Shown here in pieces: positions 54,633 to 64,000 of a DNA stretch of 64,000 nucleotides (positions are counted from its first letter, which is position 1; each line of letters starts with the position of its first letter). A program made the translations under genes and the position numbers. This stretch comes from Bacteroidales bacterium. GTDB lineage: Bacteria; Bacteroidota; Bacteroidia; Bacteroidales; JACABE01. The DNA is taken from positions 43,872-107,871 of the forward strand of contig JAHEYQ010000005.1 in NCBI GenBank assembly GCA_023251515.1, in the 5' to 3' direction. Below the pieces are notes generated by a model, which was given only the letters and a program-made list of their open reading frames with translations, was not told the DNA's origin and made no database searches.

Positions 54633-57305
54633 TTATAAATGTTTTTCTATGATTTGACTTAAGTCTTTAGATTTGAATGGCTTTGATATAAAGTCATCCA
54701 TTTCAGTTTCGCGATACAAATCTAAGTCTTCTTTTAGAAAATTAGCAGTAAATGCAATAATTTTTATTCTTTTTTCTATGTTTTTTTCTTTTTCGTAATT
54801 TCTTATCTCTTTTGTTGCAGTTATTCCATCCATCACCGGCATTTGAATATCCATCAAAATCACATCATAATTACTTGATTTGTACATATTAAATGCTTCC
54901 AAACCATTATTAGCAATTTCAATGTCATAACCCATTTTACTTATAACTCCTTTTGCAATTTTTTGGCTCATTAAATTGTCTTCAGCCAATAATATTTTAT
55001 ATTTTTGGGGTTCTTTTATATTTTCTATTTCTATTTTATTTTTAAATTTGAGTTCTATCTGATTTGATTTTTTAAACAACATTGTAAACCAAAATTCAGA
55101 ACCTTTATTTACTTCACTTTCCAATCCAATTTCACCTCCATGCATTTCCACCAGATTTTTTGAAATAGCCAATCCCAAACCTGTACCGCCATATTCACGG
55201 GTTCTTCCTGAATATTCCTGTGTAAATTCCTGAAACAATTTGTTTTTTATTGAATTTGAAATTCCAATACCAGTATCTTTAATTCTAAATAATAGTTTAA
55301 TATTCATCTCATTCTCGTTTTCAACACTTACTTTGAGTGAAACATTTCCTTCTTTTGTAAATTTAACCGCATTATTTAATAAATTATTTAATACCTGATT
55401 AAAACGATTGCTGTCTCCTATTATATATTGAGGTATATTTTGATTAATATTTATAATAAATTCCAATCCTTTGGATAGCATTAGCATTTTATTTTGAGAT
55501 ATTATTTCACTTATTTGATCTCGGATATTAAACTCTGCATAATTTATCTGCATTTTACCTGTTTCTATATTTGAATAATCGAGAATATCATTAATTATGC
55601 TAAGCAAGTTATTAACAGACAAATTAATAACTTCAAGATTTTCTTTCTGATTATCATTTAAATTAGGAGCATTCATCATTTCGGCCATACCCATAATGTG
55701 ATTTAAAGGAGTTTTAATTTCATGACTCATTGTTGCTAAGAATCTGCTTTTTGCATAAGTAGCTTCTTCTGCTTTTTCTTTTGCTATTTTCAGTTCCTCT
55801 TCAGCCAGCTTACGTTCGGTTATATCTAATATTGTTCCTGATAGCTTTACAACATTACCTTTATTATCAATAATTGGTTTACCAATAGCAAATGCATATC
55901 GGATAGACATATCAGGCAAATAAAAACGATAATCGAATTCATATGAAACACCCATTTTGATTGCGTCCTCTATTGCCCTTATATACATTGTTTTATCTTC
56001 GGGATGTACCATCGAAACAAATTCATCAAATGATGGTTGTTTATGTGATGGTACCAAACCTAAAATCTTAAAAACTTCATCGGACCATTTAAACTGCATT
56101 TTATTTATATCTAAAACCCAGTTTCCTAAGTGTGCAATACTTTGTGATTCTTTTATGAAATTTTCACTTGCTCTGGTATTAGCTTCCAATTCCTTAATTG
56201 TTGTAATATCCTGACAAACGGCCATATACTCAATTATTTCGTTATTTGAATTATAAACAGCAGTATAAGAGCTATTTAACCATCTAATTTCATCATTTTT
56301 ATCTTTAACCTTATGTTCTATACTTATTGATTTATTAGCAATGTTTAATGAAGCAATTGCATTTTTAATTTTAAAAATTTCATCATTATCAAGAAAATAA
56401 ACATAGTTTTTACCTTCTGCTGAATGATTTTCGAAATGGAAAAAGGAGATAAATGCCGGATTTGAATAGGAAATGGTTAAATCAGGAAGCATTCTAAAAA
56501 TTAAAACAGATTGATTTTCAACCAGATTTTTGAATCTTTTTTCACTTTCAAATAAAGAAATTTGTGCTAATTGTCTTTCTTTGGTTTGTTTTTCAATTTC
56601 TATAATATGTTGATTTGTTTCATATTCCTGACGGCTTGCATATTTTTTTAAAATATAAATTGAATAAATACCTATTATAAGTAAAAATAAATGGACCAAA
56701 TAAATACCAAATAAATTCGGTTCTTTGTAATATTTGCCGGCTGAAAACTTTATACTAAGTCCACCTTTAATTCCATTTTCACTTGTTTCTGCTTGATTAT
56801 GACAAGAATAGCAATTTTTTTCCATCGAAATCGGAGCCATAAAACGAAATGCAAGTTCATCTCTTTCTCCAACTTTTTCAAAAATTGTACTTTCTCCAGA
56901 AATCAACTGATAGATTGCACGTTTTTCCCAAGTATCGGCATTGGGAAAATACATGTTTGAATCAATTCCGACAACTCTAAAACGTATTGTTCCTTCTGAA
57001 TTGGTACTGTTTGTAATCCATTGATTTACAAATCTTGAATCGAGGTTTCTCCAATTTTCGCTTAAAGTATCAACAGTTTCCATTGATGCTGAATCTACAG
57101 AATAATTTCTTTCGTGAATTTCACGCCAAAACTTATTGATTATTATATCTTTAAATACGGTATTGGAAATATCCTGAATAATTTCTTTATTATTATTTTC
57201 AATATTTAGGTTTGATTTATTAATGGTATATAAATTATAAACAAGCGATAATATTACAATTATCACCCATGCTATAACTAAAAATGTAAATATTCTTTTA
57301 TTCAT
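54633..57305 (-). CDS. Hybrid sensor histidine kinase with haem-binding periplasmic domain
   Basis: 890 residues. There are transmembrane helices at about 6-27 and 200-220. The periplasmic domain between them contains a c-type haem motif CYSCH (Cys165, Cys168, His169), as in the DUF3365/Tll0287-like sensor family. Two PAS domains follow (about 250-370 and 385-500, the second ending in a PAC motif GTILDITERKLAEEEL). The HisKA domain has TMSHEIKTPLNHIMG, the HATPase domain has NRFNQVLNNLLNNAVKFTKEG and GGTGLGLAISKNLVEMHGG, and the C-terminal receiver has VILMDIQMPVMDG. It probably senses redox, NO or O2 at the haem. The Hpt protein at 49773 is one possible partner. It is transcribed with cysH downstream. 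Confidence 0.9.
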   Translation of the reverse strand: MNKRIFTFLVIAWVIIVILSLVYNLYTINKSNLNIENNNKEIIQDISNTVFKDIIINKFWREIHERNYSVDSASMETVDTLSENWRNLDSRFVNQWITNSTNSEGTIRFRVVGIDSNMYFPNADTWEKRAIYQLISGESTIFEKVGERDELAFRFMAPISMEKNCYSCHNQAETSENGIKGGLSIKFSAGKYYKEPNLFGIYLVHLFLLIIGIYSIYILKKYASRQEYETNQHIIEIEKQTKERQLAQISLFESEKRFKNLVENQSVLIFRMLPDLTISYSNPAFISFFHFENHSAEGKNYVYFLDNDEIFKIKNAIASLNIANKSISIEHKVKDKNDEIRWLNSSYTAVYNSNNEIIEYMAVCQDITTIKELEANTRASENFIKESQSIAHLGNWVLDINKMQFKWSDEVFKILGLVPSHKQPSFDEFVSMVHPEDKTMYIRAIEDAIKMGVSYEFDYRFYLPDMSIRYAFAIGKPIIDNKGNVVKLSGTILDITERKLAEEELKIAKEKAEEATYAKSRFLATMSHEIKTPLNHIMGMAEMMNAPNLNDNQKENLEVINLSVNNLLSIINDILDYSNIETGKMQINYAEFNIRDQISEIISQNKMLMLSKGLEFIININQNIPQYIIGDSNRFNQVLNNLLNNAVKFTKEGNVSLKVSVENENEMNIKLLFRIKDTGIGISNSIKNKLFQEFTQEYSGRTREYGGTGLGLAISKNLVEMHGGEIGLESEVNKGSEFWFTMLFKKSNQIELKFKNKIEIENIKEPQKYKILLAEDNLMSQKIAKGVISKMGYDIEIANNGLEAFNMYKSSNYDVILMDIQMPVMDGITATKEIRNYEKEKNIEKRIKIIAFTANFLKEDLDLYRETEMDDFISKPFKSKDLSQIIEKHL

Positions 57306-57747
57306 TTAAACCATTTAAAACATAGATAAATAACAAAAAACATACATTTTTAATGAAATTTTTAATTTTCAATTAAATAAACCATATTTTATGTTTTTAA
57401 GTATTTGAAAATAAAATAATTAAAAAGTAGTTAATTATGAATATTTTTGTTATTAATAAATGTCTTTTGTCCCAAAAATGAAATAAAATCCCGAAAAGTT
57501 TACTTAAAAACACAGTTTTTTAAATCAATAACTACAAAAATAAACTCAATTTTCTAATTTTGATTTTTCTTTTTTATGGTCAATAATTAATAATAGTAAA
57601 CAGACTTATAACGCAATCTATTTATATGAATTATTGATATTTAATTTAAATATTATTATCTTAATTTTACAATAAATAAGACTGGTCTGAAAATCATCGG
57701 ATAGCTTTCCAGACCAGTCTCTTATATTTTTACACAGCTATTCAGAA
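57306..57747. other. Gene-free AT-rich stretch
   Basis: About 440 bp between the kinase start and the PLP-enzyme stop. Apart from the terminator at 57679-57720 I see no gene, repeat or clear promoter motif for the kinase. Confidence 0.6.
57679..57720 (-). terminator. Terminator-like hairpin after the PLP-enzyme gene
   Basis: AGACTGGTCTG and CAGACCAGTCT pair perfectly over 11 bp with a 20-nt loop that can extend by AAA/TTT. The T tract on the minus side is short. Confidence 0.6.
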
Positions 57748-59217
57748 TTAAGCTTTTCTAACCATTTCATTAAACTCATTAATCATTTCGTCCCATTTAT
57801 CTACCTGATGGAAAAGTTTATTCCAAATTTCACGATCATACCACAATTGATTAAGGTCCTCAATTTCTTTGGCTTGCTGTTCAACCCAGGTAAAATATTT
57901 AAGATTATGAATTGCTTTGCGATCCATATAAGTAAGCTCTTTCATATTATCAGTTTTTTGTCCTAACAGGCATTTTTCATAATCTTTAGCAGATTGCAAA
58001 ACAGTGTAATCCCCTTTTTCTTCCTGCAATTCTTCAAGTCTGGAAATATACATTTCGGCAGAATCGGTCGCCAAAGTAAATATTACATCTTCACCATTCA
58101 TTTCGAAATGCTTTGCAGTTTTAATAGCTGAAAGAATATTTCCTATACCGGAAATTCCTATCATACTGAGATTTGCAATAAATTCATCATCAAAACCTTC
58201 AGCTTTTAAGAATGCTTTGCCTTCTTTTTCGTTAAACAAACGAAGCAAACGCATGCAATCTTCATCGTCAATTGCAGTAACTACATCGGTATTTTTTACA
58301 TTATGAACCCAAGGAACATGCTTATCACCAATACCTTCAATACGATGACCTCCAAAACCATTCATCAACAAAGTAGGACATTGCAAGGCTTCTGAAGCAA
58401 CAACTTTCAAATGAGGATGAATAGTACGTAAATAATCACCGGCGCCAATAGTTCCGGCAGATCCGGTAGCAGAGACATAGCCTGCCAATCGGTTTTTATT
58501 TCCATCCAATTGCTGATATACTTCTTCTATAGCTTTTGCTGTAACATTATAATGCCATGCAGGATTTCCAAATTCATCAAACTGATTAAAAATAACACAA
58601 TCTTTTCTATTTCTACGAATATCCCAGCATTTGTCATATATTTCTTTCACATTCGATTCACAACCTGGTGTTGCAATCACTTCAGCTCCAATTTCTTTAA
58701 GCCAAGCAAAACGTTCTTTACTCATTTCTTCCGGAAGAATTGCAACAGCTGTAACGCCCATTAAATCAGAATCAAAAGCTCCTCCCCTACAATAATTACC
58801 TGTTGATGGCCAAACTGCTTTGTGATAACTTGGATCAAATTCGCCTGTGATAATTCTTGGTGCCAGACAGCCGTAAGCTGCTCCAACTTTATGAGCACCT
58901 GTTGGAAACCACTTACCAATCAGAACAATAATGCGTGCATCAATACCTGATAGTTTCTTGGGAATTTCCAGATAATTAACCTTTCCATACAATCCACCTT
59001 TTGCTTTGGGTTCATTTTTCCAGCTGATTCTAAACAGATTAAGCGGATTTAAATCCCATAAGCCTATATTTTTCAGTTTATCTTTAATTTCTTCGGGTAT
59101 TAAATCGGGATTACTCATTTGTGCAAAAGTTGGCAACACTATCCCTTTTTCTTTAAATCTTTTAACAGCGTTATCACGAACGCCTGCATTAACCACTTTA
59201 TCAATAATTTGTATCAT
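57748..59217 (-). CDS. PLP-dependent fold-type II enzyme (tryptophan synthase beta / diaminopropionate lyase superfamily)
   Basis: 489 residues. The PLP lysine is Lys110 in PTGAHKVGAAYG. STGNYCRGGAFDSDL is the cofactor/substrate loop, and SATGSAGTIGAGDYLR the phosphate-binding Gly-rich loop. It is longer than O-acetylserine sulfhydrylase (about 310) and YgeX (about 400), with an extra N-terminal 60 residues and a C-terminal extension from 410. The family occurs in anaerobes as a pyridoxal-5'-phosphate-dependent protein beta subunit without an assigned reaction. Ammonia-lyase or beta-replacement chemistry is expected. It lies 111 bp downstream of the YgfK-like gene on the same strand; in E. 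coli ygfK also lies in one cluster with the PLP enzyme ygeX. Confidence 0.85.
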   Translation of the reverse strand: MIQIIDKVVNAGVRDNAVKRFKEKGIVLPTFAQMSNPDLIPEEIKDKLKNIGLWDLNPLNLFRISWKNEPKAKGGLYGKVNYLEIPKKLSGIDARIIVLIGKWFPTGAHKVGAAYGCLAPRIITGEFDPSYHKAVWPSTGNYCRGGAFDSDLMGVTAVAILPEEMSKERFAWLKEIGAEVIATPGCESNVKEIYDKCWDIRRNRKDCVIFNQFDEFGNPAWHYNVTAKAIEEVYQQLDGNKNRLAGYVSATGSAGTIGAGDYLRTIHPHLKVVASEALQCPTLLMNGFGGHRIEGIGDKHVPWVHNVKNTDVVTAIDDEDCMRLLRLFNEKEGKAFLKAEGFDDEFIANLSMIGISGIGNILSAIKTAKHFEMNGEDVIFTLATDSAEMYISRLEELQEEKGDYTVLQSAKDYEKCLLGQKTDNMKELTYMDRKAIHNLKYFTWVEQQAKEIEDLNQLWYDREIWNKLFHQVDKWDEMINEFNEMVRKA

Positions 59218-59328
59218 GTTTTTGTATTTTTAAAGTCCGAAGACCGAAGACGGAAGCCCGAAGTTTAAGGACGTATTATTTATAATATTTGATTTTGTAT
59301 TCTTTTTGATCATTATTTTTTCAAACCT

Positions 59329-62300
59329 TTACTGTTTGCTAATGGCTGCTAATGGCAAAAGTCCTTTAAACATCACATACATTTCGGCAGCAAAGTCGAA
59401 ATAGGCTTCTTTAACACAACTTGCTTTAAAAACCACCTTGCCGATTTCAAATTTATCAGCATTTATTTCTGCACTAATCTGGTCGGTTTCATAAATAAAG
59501 CGATTATTCTCCAAAGTAAGTGTTTTTACAAATTGTTTGTCTTTGAAAATAAATACACTTCTATCTTTCATTTCATTAAAAAAGAAACCATATTCTGCTT
59601 CTTTAAAACTTTTTATATTTAAATAAAAATGTGGCTTTTCTTTATAAGGAGCTCCGGAAGTCGGACAAAAAGTATTGCAATTGCCGCACTCATTGCAGAA
59701 ATCAGCAATATTAACGATTTGAGTAGTTTGATTGATTTCAAAATCTTTATCCTTCTCAAGAACAATTCCTTTATCAGTAAGTATGGCTTTTGGTAATTCT
59801 ATTTTCAGTATATCAACCTGATATGCAAAATTTGCAAAATTAGGACAAACCGTTACACAAATATTGCAGATTTCATCGCAATACAAACATCTTTCAGCTT
59901 CTTTTTCAGCTTGTTCCTTAGAAAAAGTCTGACTTAATTTATTAAAATTCCTTCTCTCAGAAACAGCAAGTTCAATAGGATGTTCTGCTTTAATACGTTT
60001 CGATTTCTTTATCATTAATTCTTTATAACTTAATGATTTTAATTCAGAAACAGCAGTTTCAGTTTTTAAATTTACAGCCTTTATAATTTGTTCGGCAGTC
60101 TTTCTTCCATCAGCAATTGCATTAATTGCAGTTGAAGCGCCTCTTAATGCATCACCACCGATATAAACACCCGGAATTTTAGTTTTGTATTCACCACCAT
60201 CTGATTTCAAATAGCTATTATCAATAAAATCTATATCCAAATCCTGTCCGATAGCAGGAATAATGGTATCAAAAAACATTTCAAAAGCTGAATTTTCTAA
60301 CTTCTGAACTTGTTTTCTTCCATTTTCATCTTTGGCCGAAAGTTGCATTTTTGAACAAAGCAATCCTTTTATGTTTTCATTTTCAAACAATATATTTTCA
60401 GGTGCAATAAGTTCATAAATCTTAATACCTTCTTCAATAACGGCTTTAATTTCACCCAAATCCGCAGGCATTTCCGAGATTGTTCTTCTGTAAACAATGC
60501 TAACCTTTCCTTCTTCTCCAACCAGACGCCAGGCTGTTCGGGCTGCGTCCATAGCTGTATTTCCGCCACCAATGATGGCTACATTTTTTCCGATTCCGGT
60601 TTCCTCTCCTTTTTTCGCTTTTGCTAAAAATGATAACGGATCAAGCAAGCCATTAATTTTTTTATCCGGCACAAAATCCAGTTTTTTAGCTAATTGTGCA
60701 CCGGTTGAAATATAAATATATTCGTGCTTTTTACTTAATTCTGTAAATAATGTTTTATCAATTCTGGTATTAAAATAAAAATTTACACCAGCCTCTTTTA
60801 TCGTACCGAAATCCAAATCTATACAACTATTATCAAGCCTGAATGCCGGAATAACAGATCGTACCATTCCTCCAACCTCAGATTTTTCATCATACACATT
60901 TACATCAAAACCAGCTAAAGCCAGATAATAAGCACAACTTAAACCTGATGGACCGGCTCCGATAACTGCAACCTTAATATTCAGTTTATCAGCTTTTATA
61001 CTTTCAGAATATTTAGCATTTTCTGTAACATATCTTTTTATTTCCCTGATTTGTAAAGACTCATCATAATTCATTCTGGTACATTTCAACTGGCAGGGAT
61101 GATCGCAAATAACTCCGGTAATATTAGGTAAAGCATTGGTTCTGATTATTTCTGTATATGCTTTGTCTGGTTCAGAATTTGCTGTATGATACATATATTG
61201 AGGAATATTCTGATTTGTCGGACATGTCTCAACACAAGGTGCTGAAATACAATCGAAATAATTTAATTTTCTATTTGTTTTAATATTTTGTTTAGCAATT
61301 ATTTCTTTTTTGTAAGCAGAATGATCAACTACTTTTTCGGCATATAAAACCAAATTATTTAATGCTGCTTTAGAAACTTTTTCAGTTTCATTATCATTCT
61401 TTTTAATAATAAAATCATCAATATCAGTCGCATGCAATCTTTCAAAAGCATTATTAAGTTCTTCAGAATATTGAAAAAGCCTCATATAACCACCAGGTTT
61501 TAATAAATCTGTACAAACTGTAACAGGTTTGAGATTACAAGCAATTAATTCAGGAAAATTAAAGCAATCGGCTCCGGCAGAAAAAGATATATCCAGTTTG
61601 CCATCGAAATCTTGCTGAAGTTTGGCAGCCAGTTTTACACTTATTGGGTGTAAAGCTCTTCCACTCATGTAGTTCATACTTTCTTTCGCAGGAAGAACTT
61701 CTCTGATGTTTACAGATTCCAAGGTATTTGTAAGCTTTATTCCAAATTCAACATTATTCTCATTTGCAGCAGTTTGTAGTTTATTAATCAATGTAATGGC
61801 ATCAGGATACTTTAAATCATGTGCAAAGGCTTCATCAGGAACTATTGTTTCAAATCCTGAATCTTCATTTAAAATGCTTCTAAGATCTTCTTTTCCAAGC
61901 AATGTTGGATTCAATTTGATGGTTGTATGTAGTTGTTTTTCTTTAATCAAATATAATCCAATACTTTCTATTTCTTCCGGTGGACAACCATGCATGGTTG
62001 ATAAAGTAATATTATCTGAAATACAATCAGGAATTTCAACATCTTTAGCCCAAGGTATAAGATCTGCAATTGATAATAGTTTCTCAGCTTTTTCAACTCT
62101 GCAATCTTGCATTTTTGAGAAAAACCATTGTACATTTTCTTTTAAAATACCATCTAAGTTATAGCCGGCACTCATATTAAAAATGGTACCAACCTCTTTA
62201 AAACCCATTTTATAAGCAAGTAAATGTATGATTATCCATGCATTAAGATATTGATCAAACGATTCAGCTATTTTTAATTCCTGCGACCATTCACAATTAT

Positions 62301-62613
62301 ATCCTTCATCAGAAGCATCAATACACGGTTTTGTAACTTCAAGTTCATCAAGAGTTTGTATTGTTTTTAATTCAATGTATCGTGCACCGCAAAGCCAAGC
62401 TCCTATTATATTTTGTGACAATTGAGAATGTGGTCCGGCCGCAACACCCAATGGTAGATGTAGTAGTTTATTATATCTTTTGGTAAATAATTTTTGATTT
62501 AATTGCTTGTAAAACAACTCTTCAGGAATACCTAATAATGAGTTTTTATCATTATCTGAAAAAATAAATTTTATTAATTTCCTTAATGAGATAATTTGAA
62601 ATTTGTCTGTCAT
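59329..62613 (-). CDS. ygfK: YgfK-type iron-sulfur flavoprotein (putative selenate reductase subunit)
   Basis: 1094 residues, close to E. coli YgfK. Residues 1-430 resemble a DHODH/PreA-like FMN barrel (LPLGVAAGPHSQLSQNIIGAWLCGARYIELKTIQ, SFSAGADCFNFP). Residues 455-530 carry a GltD-type 4Fe-4S region (CISAPCVETCPTNQNIPQYM, CDHPCQLKCTR). FAD- and NAD(P)-binding domains follow (VAVIGAGPSGLSCAYYLALAGF; AIIGGGNTAMDAARTAWRL). The last 200 residues have ferredoxin-type CLYCDEICNICVTVCPNF and CNECGNCNTFCPTSGAP clusters. It is likely a cytosolic redox module that feeds electrons to a partner. In E. coli the gene is in the anaerobic purine-use cluster with xdhD and ssnA. Confidence 0.9.
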   Translation of the reverse strand: MTDKFQIISLRKLIKFIFSDNDKNSLLGIPEELFYKQLNQKLFTKRYNKLLHLPLGVAAGPHSQLSQNIIGAWLCGARYIELKTIQTLDELEVTKPCIDASDEGYNCEWSQELKIAESFDQYLNAWIIIHLLAYKMGFKEVGTIFNMSAGYNLDGILKENVQWFFSKMQDCRVEKAEKLLSIADLIPWAKDVEIPDCISDNITLSTMHGCPPEEIESIGLYLIKEKQLHTTIKLNPTLLGKEDLRSILNEDSGFETIVPDEAFAHDLKYPDAITLINKLQTAANENNVEFGIKLTNTLESVNIREVLPAKESMNYMSGRALHPISVKLAAKLQQDFDGKLDISFSAGADCFNFPELIACNLKPVTVCTDLLKPGGYMRLFQYSEELNNAFERLHATDIDDFIIKKNDNETEKVSKAALNNLVLYAEKVVDHSAYKKEIIAKQNIKTNRKLNYFDCISAPCVETCPTNQNIPQYMYHTANSEPDKAYTEIIRTNALPNITGVICDHPCQLKCTRMNYDESLQIREIKRYVTENAKYSESIKADKLNIKVAVIGAGPSGLSCAYYLALAGFDVNVYDEKSEVGGMVRSVIPAFRLDNSCIDLDFGTIKEAGVNFYFNTRIDKTLFTELSKKHEYIYISTGAQLAKKLDFVPDKKINGLLDPLSFLAKAKKGEETGIGKNVAIIGGGNTAMDAARTAWRLVGEEGKVSIVYRRTISEMPADLGEIKAVIEEGIKIYELIAPENILFENENIKGLLCSKMQLSAKDENGRKQVQKLENSAFEMFFDTIIPAIGQDLDIDFIDNSYLKSDGGEYKTKIPGVYIGGDALRGASTAINAIADGRKTAEQIIKAVNLKTETAVSELKSLSYKELMIKKSKRIKAEHPIELAVSERRNFNKLSQTFSKEQAEKEAERCLYCDEICNICVTVCPNFANFAYQVDILKIELPKAILTDKGIVLEKDKDFEINQTTQIVNIADFCNECGNCNTFCPTSGAPYKEKPHFYLNIKSFKEAEYGFFFNEMKDRSVFIFKDKQFVKTLTLENNRFIYETDQISAEINADKFEIGKVVFKASCVKEAYFDFAAEMYVMFKGLLPLAAISKQ

Positions 62614-62642
62614 AAATTTTTTAAATTTATTATTATGACTTA

Positions 62643-62650
62643 CAAAAGTA
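62643..62650 (-). promoter_or_regulatory. Bacteroidota -7 promoter element for ygfK (TACTTTTG on minus strand)
   Basis: Perfect TAnnTTTG on the minus strand, 29 bp before the start at 62613. Confidence 0.45.
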
Positions 62651-62712
62651 ATGATTTTACTTTATCTGACAATTTAATAAACAAAATTTTTTAACTTTTA
62701 ATTGATAAAAAA

Positions 62713-62742
62713 AGGTAAGTTTCTTTATAAAAAAACTTACCT
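62713..62742 (-). terminator. Terminator after the GH38-like gene
   Basis: AGGTAAGTTT and AAACTTACCT form a perfect 10-bp stem, and eight or more T follow on the minus strand, 23 bp beyond the stop. Confidence 0.85.
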
Positions 62743-62765
62743 CCTTGAGAGAAAATCGATTTTTC

Positions 62766-64000
62766 TTATTTTGTACTTAAAATATAAAATTTTGTTTCTA
62801 ATGCATTTATCTCATTTGATGTTGATTTTAATTTGCTTCCTGCAGCATCTACTTCTATCAGATTCAGTATTTTATTTGTCAACTGATTTTTTAAATTTAA
62901 AATGGTTTTTTTGCCTTCCAATTCGCGAAGCTGAATTTTTATTAAACCATTTTCAAAAGGTAAAACACTTATTAATACCACATTTTCAGGTATTCCTGCA
63001 AGATATTGACCTTCGGAAATTAAATCACCTTCGCCTCCACCTGAAATAACTCTGCTCAAAAACGGAATACGGCAATTCCATCCAAATTGAGTCGCAGCAG
63101 TATTTGAAACATCATTTAAAGAGGTAATATTATAAGTCCAGTTATGTCCACCTCTTTGATCGGCATTGAAATTTGTAGTCCAGTAATTATTCATTGGCCA
63201 TGAATAAATATGGTTAGTTTCAGGCATAGCTCCGGCTTTAAATCTGCCTGTATTTATATTTCCAAACTGAACCAAAGGCATTTCATTACAATTCATTACA
63301 ATTTGAGAATTCGCATTTCTGACAGCAGTAAATCCTTGAATTAAAGCCCAATCAGAGGAAGACCCTTTAATCTGATCTTTTCCGTTTTCAACAATACCTC
63401 CGGCAACTTCCGAAAAATTTTTGGCATTATTTAAAGCAAATGGAAATGCAATATAAAAACTTTCAGGTTCAGTAATATTCTTTTTGATCATCTGAATATT
63501 AACATCAATTCTTTTCTCTGTTTTAAAAACCCTGAATTCAATAATAAAGCCTCGTGGACTTACAACCGTTTCTGACTCTCCAATAAACCTGTATGAATCC
63601 CAGATATCTCCTTTATAAACACCATCATAACTAATTTTATCTAAAGCTTTTCTTTGATATGAATTTAATTTAAATGATTCTAATTGAGATCGATTACCCA
63701 GTTGTTCAAGGATAAACTCTCCCAATTTTACATTTGTTGATTTATCAATTAACTCTGCTGCAAACTCTTTGTCGTAGAAAGAATTAATCACAGCCTTTTT
63801 ATAATCAATCTCAATTTTGTACCATTGATTTTCGATAACAGGAGTTTCCATGGTTGATGATTTTTTAAAATCATCCTCAGTATTAATAAAGAATTTCTTG
63901 TATCCAAATGCAGGTATATTTCTCAGATATACAGCCCAATAAGTACCATCAGAACGGCTTGAAATCGGCTGTGTGGGATAAATATTGCCTTGCTTATCAG
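62766..64000 (-). CDS. Alpha-mannosidase-like glycosidase (GH38 C-terminal part), 5'-partial
   Basis: The frame stays open to the window edge, so the start lies beyond base 64000. About 411 residues are visible. At the edge, PISSRSDGTYWAVYLRNIPAFGYKKFFI matches the loop that precedes the GH38 middle/C-terminal region (the VPALGY-like motif). ENQWYKIEIDYKKAVINSFYDKEFAAELID and LIEGLGNRSQLESF-like stretches are the beta-sandwich that follows the mannosidase catalytic domain. The catalytic barrel itself is outside the window, so activity cannot be judged. Family members remove alpha-mannosyl residues. A strong terminator ends the transcript. The gene may belong to a polysaccharide-use region to the right. 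Confidence 0.8.
   Translation of the reverse strand, partial: DKQGNIYPTQPISSRSDGTYWAVYLRNIPAFGYKKFFINTEDDFKKSSTMETPVIENQWYKIEIDYKKAVINSFYDKEFAAELIDKSTNVKLGEFILEQLGNRSQLESFKLNSYQRKALDKISYDGVYKGDIWDSYRFIGESETVVSPRGFIIEFRVFKTEKRIDVNIQMIKKNITEPESFYIAFPFALNNAKNFSEVAGGIVENGKDQIKGSSSDWALIQGFTAVRNANSQIVMNCNEMPLVQFGNINTGRFKAGAMPETNHIYSWPMNNYWTTNFNADQRGGHNWTYNITSLNDVSNTAATQFGWNCRIPFLSRVISGGGEGDLISEGQYLAGIPENVVLISVLPFENGLIKIQLRELEGKKTILNLKNQLTNKILNLIEVDAAGSKLKSTSNEINALETKFYILSTK

Noticed and set aside
1..64000. rRNA, tRNA, insertion sequence or prophage genes
   Set aside because: None was seen in the gene-free stretches or among the protein sequences. A dedicated tRNA/ncRNA scan was not possible.

Overview
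The window is AT-rich DNA from a member of the Bacteroidota, most likely an anaerobic Bacteroidales/Marinilabiliales-type organism. Several things support this: type IX secretion (T9SS) C-terminal sorting domains, Bacteroidota-style -7 promoter elements (TAnnTTTG) 10-60 bp ahead of many genes with little Shine-Dalgarno signal, lipoprotein signal peptides, a Cas13b (type VI-B CRISPR, known almost only from Bacteroidota), and an anaerobic-type PyrK/PyrD dihydroorotate dehydrogenase. No rRNA, tRNA, insertion sequence or prophage was seen.

Layout. 1-13.6 kb: a large uncharacterised protein cut by the window edge, a LURP-one-like protein, a HAD phosphatase, an exported 1-Cys peroxiredoxin, a single-chain molybdenum hydroxylase of the xanthine dehydrogenase family, a secreted glycosidase-like protein, pyrK-pyrD, a XRE regulator with a striking cluster of palindromic sites upstream, and an Ldh_2-type malate/lactate dehydrogenase. 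13.6-20.1 kb (minus strand): an e(P4)-type phosphatase lipoprotein, a DHODH-like protein, a lipoprotein and a large T9SS cargo protein. 20.7-29 kb: a complete kdp potassium-uptake operon (F, A, B, C, D, E) with two extra small genes that I cannot name. 29-31.3 kb: rarA, a cupin and a Sua5/YciO-family gene on the minus strand.

31.4-40.5 kb: a secreted esterase, a gene-free stretch of degenerate repeats, two small housekeeping genes, then the most notable locus. This is a type VI-B CRISPR system made of two arrays (6 plus 1 degenerate, and 29 repeats of 36 bp with 30-bp spacers), cas13b, and a four-helix membrane protein in the position of Csx27. The repeat orientation and the decay of repeats at low coordinates both indicate that crRNAs are made from the minus strand, in the direction of cas13b. 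There is no cas1/cas2.

40.6-64 kb: a 42-bp tandem repeat, recJ, a gluzincin/beta-propeller outer-membrane-type protein, a LutA-like protein, bcp-recA, a TPR lipoprotein, an Hpt protein, an M50 protease, glmM, sucC, a haem-binding hybrid kinase in an operon with cysH, a PLP enzyme, a YgfK-type flavo-iron-sulfur protein and the C-terminal part of a GH38-type glycosidase (cut by the window end). The YgfK-like protein and the Mo-hydroxylase are at opposite ends of the window. Both families are linked elsewhere to anaerobic purine catabolism, but joining them here is only inference.
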